9,742 bases of DNA from Deltaproteobacteria bacterium (lineage in GTDB: Bacteria > Desulfobacterota_C > Deferrisomatia > Deferrisomatales > JACRMM01): NCBI GenBank assembly GCA_016218905.1, contig JACRCS010000641.1:1-9742 (forward strand). Direction: 5' to 3'. Numbering within the stretch: the stretch's first letter is position 1; every line of letters starts with the position of its first letter. Made by a program: the position numbers and the translations under genes. The notes beneath the pieces are model-generated. The model saw only the letters and a list, made by a program, of their open reading frames with translations. It ran no database searches and was not told the origin of the DNA. Shown here in pieces: positions 4,727-9,742 of the stretch.

Positions 4727-5155
4727 CTACCCCGCCACCACCTTCGCCTCCTGGAACAGCTCAGCCGGCATGGCGTGCCGCAGCCGCCAGACGATTCTCA
4801 TCGGCCGCTCCCCCTCGTGGCGCGAGTAAGTGACGGGCCCGAGGAACCGATAGGGCATCATCTCTCCTCGGCCGTCCTTCTTCCTCTGCCGCACGAACAG
4901 GAGGACGTGGCTTCCCTCCCGCTCGTGGTTCACGTAGCGGCGACCCGTGGGCGAGTCCGCCCGGGTCACGCTCTGCGACTCCCAGTGGAACTCCATGGGC
5001 GAGATCGGGTAGTCGTCGTAGCGCGTCGTCGCCGAGTACTCCTTCTCGGACTTCTCGAGCGTCACGAAGAGGAGGTCCGACCGGGTGGCCTCGTCGTAGA
5101 GCACGCCCTCGCGCGTCTCCCGGAGGCGGCCTTTGGCCAGCGGCGGGTCCGTGGC
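4727..5155 (-). pseudogene. DUF3427 domain fragment, copy 2
   Basis: This fragment is longer than copy 1. It runs from about PLAKGRLRETREGVLYDEA through DLLFVTLEKSEKEYSATTRY, DDYPISPMEFHWESQS, SPTGRRYVNHE, HVLLFVRQRKKDG and PYRFLGPVTYSRHEGERP to WRLRHAMPAELFQEA and a TAG stop. This is the C-terminal part of DUF3427, which normally ends large DEAD/DEAH helicases. The helicase motor and the N-terminal part of the domain are missing. A GTG at 5104 could start a 125-aa product, but no ribosome site supports it. The sequence is open further upstream and meets a GGGACAGGC-type repeat at 5157-5170, which marks the break. The remaining sequence has no stops or shifts, so decay is either recent or the piece was moved as a block. 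Confidence 0.8.
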
Positions 5156-5156
5156 G

Positions 5157-5170
5157 GGGCCTGTCCCAAA
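5157..5170. repeat. Dispersed repeat at the 5' break of DUF3427 copy 2
   Basis: The bottom strand reads TTTGGGACAGGCCC and continues CCG. The same 16 bases, with one difference, occur at the 3' break of the exported protein (2952-2967). In both places recognisable coding sequence ends at this motif. Confidence 0.65.
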
Positions 5171-5180
5171 TTCCTGTAGC

Positions 5181-5210
5181 AGGCGCGAAAGGCAGCTACG
5201 TCCCGCAAGG
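5181..5210. repeat. Third copy of the AGGCAGC..ACGTCCCGC repeat
   Basis: AGGCAGCTACGTCCCGC (5190-5206), preceded by AGGCGCGAA as in the copy near 1100. It is framed by GTAGC (5176-5180) and its complement GCTAC (5195-5199). It lies 10 bp from the GGGACAGGC-type repeat, so the two motifs may be one composite element. Confidence 0.55.
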
Positions 5211-5420
5211 TCCGCAATTCACCTATGAAATCGACCATCTTGCAGCTGGTGTATCCGGAAAGACGGTCGCGTCACGATCTGCCGCGGCGCGGGCTCGGTG
5301 GGGAGGCGAATTGCACGATTGCACTTACGTCCCGGTAGCCCCTTGCACTTACGTCCCGGTAGCCCGTCCGGTAGCCTGCGCTCCCGGTAGCCTGCGGCCA
5401 AGAAGAGGCGATCGTGAGGC
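5211..5420. other. Gap downstream of the winged-helix gene
   Basis: With 5156-5210 this forms a gene-free stretch of about 265 bp. Apart from the repeats at 5157-5210 and the tandem array at 5319-5392 nothing is recognised. No terminator with a clear T-tract is visible. Confidence 0.5.
5319..5392. repeat. 24-bp tandem repeat with four CCGGTAGCC cores
   Basis: A 24-base unit containing GCACTTACGTCCCGGTAGCC occurs twice in tandem (5319-5342 and 5343-5366), differing only at the last base. The core CCGGTAGCC then recurs at 5368-5376 and 5384-5392, the last two each followed by TGCG. The array lies in the gap between the winged-helix gene stop (5421) and the DUF3427 remnant, and codes for nothing recognisable. 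Confidence 0.85.
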
Positions 5421-6629
5421 TCAGGGCGCGCGGTTGCCACGGAAGGGCGCGTACGCACCCGTCGGACGACCGGTGAGCGGCTGCATCGCCGAAACATGCT
5501 GCACGGTGGCCTCCGTGCCGAAGAAGAAGCGCCCGACTCGATGGGCCTCGGAGTGCACGCGGGCCAGGAGAGCGTCGTCCATCGCGGTGAAGAGGTGCAC
5601 GTGTACCGCGTGGAACGGCCGTTCGGCGATGTCCCACACCCCGACGACTCGCCCATCCAGCACGATCGTGGCCGTCCCGTTGCCGCCGCGATCGAAGACG
5701 CGGTCCGCGATGCCGGGGTCAAGGTACCGGGTGCGCTCCTTGTAGCCCATGACGTACGGATCCAGCACCGGCAGGAACGTCAGCGCGGTGCCGGCGGCCA
5801 ACTCCGCATCCCCGCAGGCAGGCACGCTGGCTCGCAGCATCGGGAGCGGACCCTCGAGCCCGTCTACCCGCGCGTTCACCAGCTCGGGGCCGAGAATCGC
5901 GAAGGCACCTCGCACGCTCTTCATCGGCAGGCCCGTCCACCAGGCGACGTCCCGTTCGCTCACCGGACCGTACCCCACCAGGTAGGCACGCACCAGCCAG
6001 GCGACGGCCTCCTGTTCCGGGATCGCCTCCGCATCCACTTCGGGCAGCCACTCCGCCATGAGGGCGTACCGGTTGGCCGCATCCCGCCATCCGCGTGCCG
6101 GCCGGGTCCGCACCAGCACGCCGCGGTCGCACAGAAGCCCCACGACCGCGGCGACATCGCTGCCGCCGCCGGCTGTGGCGCGCAGCTCGGCGACGGTCAG
6201 CTCACGGCCGCGGAGGGCCTCGGTGATCCGTGGAGCGAGCCGCTCGCACGCCTCCGCGCAGACGCCGTTCGAGGCCAGATAGCGGCGACAGCTCGTCTCC
6301 AAGGGCCGCCGGGTGGCCGCCAGCACGAGGGCAGCGCAGGCGCGCGGTACGACGAAGACGGTCTGGCGCATACTCTTGAGGCGCACGAGCGAGCGCTCCT
6401 CGCAGAGCGCGTGCTCGAATGCCTTGCGACGAAAACCGGGCAGGCGCGCGAGGAGTGACAGCGGGGGCGTGGTCGGCCGGGTAGCGTGAAGCCCCGCGAG
6501 ATCACCGGCCACCTCGACCAGGTCCGAGCCGGCAGGACAAGGGACGAGATGCTGTCGTCGGAGCACGCGGCCGAGGGCCCCGGCCAGCGACAAGGAGACC
6601 ACATCCCGGCTCGGAGAAACACACCCCAT
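5421..6629 (-). CDS. Winged-helix DNA-binding protein, HTH_42 / AlkZ-like superfamily
   Basis: The product is 402 aa from the ATG at 6629, which follows AGGAGG at 10 bases. A TTG ten codons upstream is less likely. Length and landmarks fit the HTH_42 superfamily, which includes the DNA glycosylases AlkZ and YcaQ/AlkX: GLHATRPTTPPLSLLARLPGF (46-66), an Arg-rich LVRLKSMRQTVFVVP (81-95), a winged-helix part (about 125-180), LVRAYLVGYGPVSERDVAWWTGLP (about 215-240), and LDPYVMGYKERTRYLDP (about 287-305) before VLDGRVVGVWD. These enzymes excise alkylated bases or unhook interstrand crosslinks. The catalytic Gln-x-Gln or Gln-x-Asp motif reported for AlkZ/AlkX falls about where this protein has His-Ala-Thr, so it may belong to the wider, uncharacterised branch rather than being a proven glycosylase. 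It stands alone, with 194 bp to the gene upstream. Confidence 0.88.
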   Translation of the reverse strand: MGCVSPSRDVVSLSLAGALGRVLRRQHLVPCPAGSDLVEVAGDLAGLHATRPTTPPLSLLARLPGFRRKAFEHALCEERSLVRLKSMRQTVFVVPRACAALVLAATRRPLETSCRRYLASNGVCAEACERLAPRITEALRGRELTVAELRATAGGGSDVAAVVGLLCDRGVLVRTRPARGWRDAANRYALMAEWLPEVDAEAIPEQEAVAWLVRAYLVGYGPVSERDVAWWTGLPMKSVRGAFAILGPELVNARVDGLEGPLPMLRASVPACGDAELAAGTALTFLPVLDPYVMGYKERTRYLDPGIADRVFDRGGNGTATIVLDGRVVGVWDIAERPFHAVHVHLFTAMDDALLARVHSEAHRVGRFFFGTEATVQHVSAMQPLTGRPTGAYAPFRGNRAP

Positions 6630-6695
6630 CTTCCCCGTTCCTCCTCGTCCTGTGGTCAAGGGCTCAACAATCAGCCGCCCTCACTCCCTGCCCCC

Positions 6696-6716
6696 GACAG
6701 CTTGCCTGTCCCCAGC
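6696..6716. repeat. Dispersed GCCTGTCCCC repeat with small inverted arm
   Basis: GACAG (6696-6700) and CTGTC (6706-6710) flank CTTGC, and the right arm is inside GCCTGTCCCC (6704-6713). It lies between the nitroreductase stop and the winged-helix start. It is another member of the family at 2954, 5157 and 8856. Confidence 0.5.
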
Positions 6717-6823
6717 GCCCACGCCCTCTCTGCCCTCCACGAAGTCGGCTGCCTTCTGATTGCAATTACCCCTCGGCCCTGCCGGCCGCCCCCCTTCCTC
6801 TGCGAAGCGTGGGGATGGGGCGG

Positions 6824-7693
6824 TCAATCGGCGGCTTCCCAAGTGACCGTGTACTCGGTGCCCTCGTTCGGCTCCCGAGGCTGGGGCTTGCGGACGGTCC
6901 AGCCTCCTTTCAACCCCAACTGGCGGGCAGCCAGCTCGAAGTGACACATGGCGATCCCCAGGTCGACGCGCTGGAGGTCGGCGAGCCCCAGCAGCTTGAA
7001 GGCGAGCGTCCCCCTGCCGTACCCCTTCGTCCGCTGAAGGTAGAAGTCCCAGGTCGCTCCCCTCCGGAGGACCCGCCACGGCTGCTTGTTCGAGGCCGAC
7101 GGGGCCCAGCGGACCATCTCGAGGGGCTCGCCGTAGGGCCCGGCCCGCTCGGGCGTGATCGGCGTCCCGAGCTCGCCGTCGAAGAAGAGCCGCCCCGGCG
7201 GGAGCCGGCTGTCGGAGCCGGCCTGGCGGCGAACCCAGCCCGAGCGGCTTCCCTCCGCGGCGATCCCGACCGCCGCCACCGCCGGCATCGACTCCCCGGG
7301 GGCGAGCCCGATCCTCTCCGCGAACCGGCTCTTCGAGAAGGTCCCCCCCAGCCAGCACGTGGCCAGGCCGAGGTCGGTCGCGGCGAGCACGGCGCGCTCC
7401 AAGAGATAGCCGCAGTCCTCGAGGTTCTTTGCGCCGGGCTCTGCCGCGCCGACGAGGAACCCCGGGGCGTCCCGGACCATTCCGTAGGTCCCCAGGCCCC
7501 TCAGGGCGCTCGTGTCACCCTCGGTCGCGGCGAGGAGCTGGAAGCGGGCCCGGGTCCCCAGGGGCCCGGTAGAGCTCGCAAGGAGGAACTTGGCGAGCCG
7601 GCGCCGCCGGCCGTCGTCGATGGGCTCCTTCACGTACTTGCGACAGGAGTAGCGGCGCCGAATCAAGTCGGTGACGGGCGTTCGGAAGGTCAT
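6824..7693 (-). CDS. Nitroreductase family protein (TM1586-like)
   Basis: The product is 289 aa from the ATG at 7693, chosen because the family begins about here with the FMN-binding-type VTDLIRRRYSCRKYVKEPID (residues 7-26). Upstream sequence in the same frame to 7912 is Arg/Pro-rich and overlaps the neighbouring gene, so it is rejected. Only a weak ribosome site (GGCGGC) is present. The protein has two related halves. The first has CGYLLERAVLAATDLGLATCWLGGTF (about 93-118). The second has MVRWAPSASNKQPWRVL (about 189-205), the classic nitroreductase phosphate-contact segment, then VDLGIAMCHFELAARQLGL (near 250). This arrangement matches the TM1586 family (PF14512), presumed flavin-dependent oxidoreductases with unknown substrates, acting in the cytoplasm. 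The ending TEYTVTWEAAD is normal, so the gene appears complete. Nothing in the context gives a substrate. Confidence 0.9.
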   Translation of the reverse strand: MTFRTPVTDLIRRRYSCRKYVKEPIDDGRRRRLAKFLLASSTGPLGTRARFQLLAATEGDTSALRGLGTYGMVRDAPGFLVGAAEPGAKNLEDCGYLLERAVLAATDLGLATCWLGGTFSKSRFAERIGLAPGESMPAVAAVGIAAEGSRSGWVRRQAGSDSRLPPGRLFFDGELGTPITPERAGPYGEPLEMVRWAPSASNKQPWRVLRRGATWDFYLQRTKGYGRGTLAFKLLGLADLQRVDLGIAMCHFELAARQLGLKGGWTVRKPQPREPNEGTEYTVTWEAAD

Positions 7694-7839
7694 CGTCGTG
7701 CCGCCGGCGTGAGCCACGAGCAAAGCAAGTCGCGCCTCCCAAGGGCCGGTTCGCCCTCTGCCGTCGCAAACGCGCTTCGGAGCCGCAGAGGGGTCCAGTT
7801 GGGTGACCCTACCGTTCCGTCGCCGGGCGGTCACGGAGC

Positions 7840-7859
7840 GGGGGGGGGGCGGCCCCGCC
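7840..7859. other. Run of ten G next to a GC hairpin
   Basis: Ten consecutive G (7840-7849) overlap GGCGGCCCCGCC (7848-7859), which can fold on itself. It lies just 8 bp after the MBL-hydrolase stop at 7867 when read on the minus strand. No T-tract follows, so it is not a normal intrinsic terminator. Long G runs are prone to slippage and to sequencing error. Confidence 0.6.
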
Positions 7860-7866
7860 GAAGGCC

Positions 7867-8759
7867 TCACTTCGCCAGGTACTTCCCCTTCACGTTGACC
7901 TCGATCATCCACTCCGCCCGGCTTCGGGCGGGCAGGACCTTCTTGAGCTCGGCCACGATGGCTTCGGTCGTTGCGCCGGCCGCCGCCATCTTCTGGTCGA
8001 AGGTCGTAAGGTACGCCTTCATGTCCTCCACGTCCTTCACCGTCGACAGCGGCCCGTGGCCCGGCACGATGGCGGTTGCGTCGAAGGCCGCGACGGCGTC
8101 CAGGGCCTTAATCCATCCGGCCAGGTCGCCTTCGGCCAGGTAGGGATGGGAGTCGGTGAAGAGGACGTCGCCCGCAAAGAGCACCTTGCGCGAGGGCACC
8201 CACGCGAGCGCGCTCCCGGCGGTGTGCGACGGCGCCGCCCCGATCAGCTCCACCGAGAGGCTCCCCAGGTCCACCCGCGCCCTCTCGGTGAAGGAGACCG
8301 TGGCACCACGATCGTCGTGCCCTGCAGCGTCTCTTCGGTCACGCCGAAGGCGACGGCGCTCTTCAGCGCCGAGTCGGCGCTCTTCTCGAACGCCTCGCGA
8401 TCCTTCTCCTGGGCGATGACGACCGCGCCGAGCTTCGTGAACACGCAGTTGCCGAAGGCGTGGTCCAGGTGCGTGTGGGTGTTGACCACGTACCGGATGG
8501 GCTTGTCGGTGACCTTGCGGATGTCGGCCAGGAACCGTTCGGCCGCTTTGGCGCTGACGAGCCTGTCCACCACCAGCACCGCGTCGCTTCCGACCACGAT
8601 GCCCGCGTTGGCCCCGAAGCTGTTGGCCGGCGAGCCGTCCTTCGCGTCCAGGTAGGAATAGACGCCCTCGGCGACCTTGATGAGCCCCTCGCCGGCCCGG
8701 GCCGCCGAGGAGAAGACCAGGACCGCCGCCAGCACTAACAACCACGTTCGCTTCATCAT
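7867..8759 (-). pseudogene. Exported MBL-fold metallohydrolase with one frameshift
   Basis: Start is the ATG at 8759 (or the adjacent one at 8756), behind GAGAGGAG. A signal peptide (MMKRTWLLVLAAVLVFSSAARA) predicts export. The first frame gives about 153 residues, including the metal-binding His95-x-His97-x-Asp99-His100 in NTHTHLDHAFGN, and reads to IVVP. Near 8300 the sequence continues in another frame with TVSFTERARVDLG. It then gives the third metal His in GAAPSHTAGSALAWV, the bridging Asp in VLFAGDVLF, the last His in IVPGHGPLS, and the stop at 7867. Adding one base near 8300-8303 would restore a protein of about 298 aa with all metal ligands. Such proteins hydrolyse esters, lactams or related substrates with one or two Zn ions; the substrate is unknown. 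Either a true recent mutation or a sequencing or assembly error. No other damage is seen, which favours error or very recent loss. Confidence 0.9.
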
Positions 8760-8794
8760 CGGGTTCTCCTCTCTTGAGTTGCGAGTCAGCGCGG

Positions 8795-8870
8795 AGCCTG
8801 TCCGCCCACTTCGCAAGGGTTGCCCCGCCACGCGCCGGCGCCAGCGGAGGCTGATGCCTGTCCCCAAACT
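8795..8870. repeat. Pair of GCCTGTCC-type repeats between nfi and the MBL gene
   Basis: A diverged copy, GGAGCCTGTCCGCCC (8793-8807), and a full copy, GCCTGTCCCCAAACT (8856-8870), lie in the same orientation 61 bp apart. They occupy most of the 129-bp gap between endonuclease V (stop 8889) and the MBL gene (start 8759). The CCCCAA end matches the copy at 2956-2967. Confidence 0.5.
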
Positions 8871-8888
8871 CGTCCCGGATTCCCCCCT

Positions 8889-9395
8889 TCAGCCGGCGCC
8901 CCTGCTCAGCCGATCCGCGAGCTTGAGGAGCGTAGGGATCCTGAAATCGCCGTGCATCTTCTCGACCAAGACCAATGCGGCTGCCGCTTCATCGGCCCTG
9001 TTGACCGACGAGACGAACAGCGGCCTTCGGCTCCTGCCGCGGAAGACCGGCACGAACCGGGCCGCCAGCCTGAAGGGCGTCTTGGCCACCCCCACCACGG
9101 CCACGGGATAGGGCACCGCGTCCGCCAGGTGCGCGCCCAGGCCCTTCCCCGAAGGCGTATCGAGGTGGCCGTACCCGTCCACGACGATCGCCTCGAACCT
9201 CTCCGCTTCGAGGGCGAGGGCGTGCAGCAGGCACGGGAGCTCGCGCTCGAAGAACCTGCCCGGGACAAAGTCGGAGGGGGTGCTCACGGCGGAGACCCGG
9301 ACCCGGGAGGGCTCGGCGTCGTCCCAGCCGGCGAACTGGACGCAGGCCACCGACGCGTTGGCCCCTCTGTAGTGGACGTCCAGGATCGCGTTCAT
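8889..9395 (-). CDS. nfi: Endonuclease V family protein (compact form)
   Basis: The 168-aa product matches the endonuclease V core, which nicks DNA (or RNA, in some members) one base 3' to deaminated bases such as inosine, in repair. Catalytic acidic residues appear at Asp6 in LDVHYRG, Glu52 in FVPGRFFERELPCLL and Asp73 in IVVDGYGHLD. The invariant-looking GVAKTPF (Lys105), RGRSRRPLFVSS (119-130), and MHGDFRIPTLLKLAD (147-161) follow. It is shorter than E. coli Nfi (about 220 aa) because the N-terminal extension is missing. FVPG-FFERELPCLL in place of the usual RELP context is typical of a compact sub-branch, to my memory. The ATG at 9395 begins right before the first strand, so it is the natural start, though the ribosome site (GTAGGGGC) is weak. 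No stops or gaps are seen. The substrate of this branch may differ from the classical enzyme. Confidence 0.88.
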   Translation of the reverse strand: MNAILDVHYRGANASVACVQFAGWDDAEPSRVRVSAVSTPSDFVPGRFFERELPCLLHALALEAERFEAIVVDGYGHLDTPSGKGLGAHLADAVPYPVAVVGVAKTPFRLAARFVPVFRGRSRRPLFVSSVNRADEAAAALVLVEKMHGDFRIPTLLKLADRLSRGAG

Positions 9396-9742
9396 CGTGC
9401 CCCTACGTCCCCGGCACCGTCACATCCCCGGCGCCGCGTCAGCACCAGCTCCACCTCCACCGCCGCGCGCGCGGCCCCACGAGCACCGTGACGCGGCTGC
9501 CCCGAGGGTGTTGTGAGCGCCGAGTCCGTCCGGGCGCGCTCCGGGTCGGGTCTTCCGGAGGTGGGCCGGGTGTGAGGAGCCGAGAATCGGGCTCGACCGG
9601 TTCTGAATAGACCCGATGGTTACGCACCTGGTTGCGTCATCTGGTGTCTGTGCCCAATCCGCCTGCTCTTGGTGGGCCAAGGCCCACCCTACGACTCGGA
9701 GTCCCCAACGGCGGGGGAGGACAACGGCAATGCTCTTCTGCC
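9396..9742. other. Gene-free right flank
   Basis: No coding sequence with recognisable features occurs in these 347 bp. The open frames here are rich in Arg, Gly and Pro and have no ribosome site. The stretch contains a short imperfect stem (GAGCC / GGCTC near 9576-9594) and a strong palindromic element at 9671-9688. A promoter for endonuclease V is expected here but is not obvious. Confidence 0.5.
9671..9688. repeat. Palindromic element GGTGGGCC-AA-GGCCCACC
   Basis: Two 8-bp arms are exact complements around AA, followed by CTACG. On the bottom strand this reads GTAGGGTGGGCCTTGGCCCACC-like, a form I recall as a common dispersed REP-like palindrome in many bacterial genomes. It is the only copy in the window. 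It could also act as a transcript hairpin, but no T-tract follows. Confidence 0.6.

Noticed and set aside
5319..5392. CRISPR array
   Set aside because: Units are directly tandem without unique spacers, spacing is irregular after the second unit, and no cas genes are present.
5496..6458. Long plus-strand open frame (320 codons)
   Set aside because: It is antisense to the winged-helix gene, with composition typical of a shadow frame (His/Arg/Pro-rich) and no motif.
6809..8143. Long plus-strand open frame (444 codons) opposite the nitroreductase and MBL genes
   Set aside because: It is Arg/Pro/Gly-rich, shows no domain, has no ribosome site, and mirrors two well-supported minus-strand genes. 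Long antisense frames are usual in GC-rich DNA.
9420..9680. Minus-strand open frame of 86 codons at the right end
   Set aside because: No ribosome site, domain or family resemblance; composition is that of non-coding GC-rich DNA.
1..9742. tRNA, rRNA or riboswitch genes
   Set aside because: I looked for tRNA arms and conserved rRNA or riboswitch cores on both strands and recognised none; a covariance search would be needed to exclude small RNAs.

Overview
This is a GC-rich bacterial window in which every recognisable gene lies on the minus strand, so transcription runs from right to left. No rRNA, tRNA or other taxonomic marker is present. High GC, SD-type ribosome sites, long gene-poor gaps filled with short dispersed repeats, and several decayed genes suggest a free-living bacterium (possibly soil or groundwater) and an accessory region. 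The phylum cannot be named from the sequence.

Right part (9742 to 5421, in transcription order): a compact endonuclease V (9395-8889); an exported MBL-fold metallohydrolase broken by one frameshift (8759-7867); a nitroreductase of the TM1586 type (7693-6824); and a winged-helix protein of the HTH_42 / AlkZ-like superfamily (6629-5421). Two of these four are probable DNA-repair proteins. The spacings of about 130-190 bp argue against one tight operon.

Middle part (5420 to 2929): a graveyard-like segment. Two fragments of the DUF3427 domain, the C-terminal domain of certain DEAD/DEAH helicases, lie in direct orientation 1328 bp apart. They match over 221 bp without gaps at about 90% identity. 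Between them is a NERD-domain (nuclease-related) gene whose C-terminus runs into a short missense tail. Next comes a small exported protein whose 3' end runs into a dispersed GGGGACAGGC-type repeat. The same repeat lies at the 5' break of the longer DUF3427 fragment.

Left part (2846 to 1): two complete type II toxin-antitoxin modules in series. The first is a Phd/YefM-like antitoxin with a VapC PIN-domain toxin, and the second a Phd/YefM-like antitoxin with a RelE/YafQ-like toxin. Each has an antitoxin-first order, overlapping genes and a palindrome upstream that could be the autoregulatory operator. The RelE module is bracketed by an 18-bp exact direct repeat. After it comes an exported protein that seems to have lost its C-terminal end, and then a possible gene start at the left edge.

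Overall the window looks like a decayed defence or mobile-element island (helicase remnants, NERD nuclease-like protein, two TA systems, many small repeats) next to stable housekeeping or repair genes. I do not see a complete, clearly new multi-gene system. The most unusual structures are the DUF3427-NERD-DUF3427 arrangement, the repeat family at gene breakpoints, and the repeat-flanked TA module.
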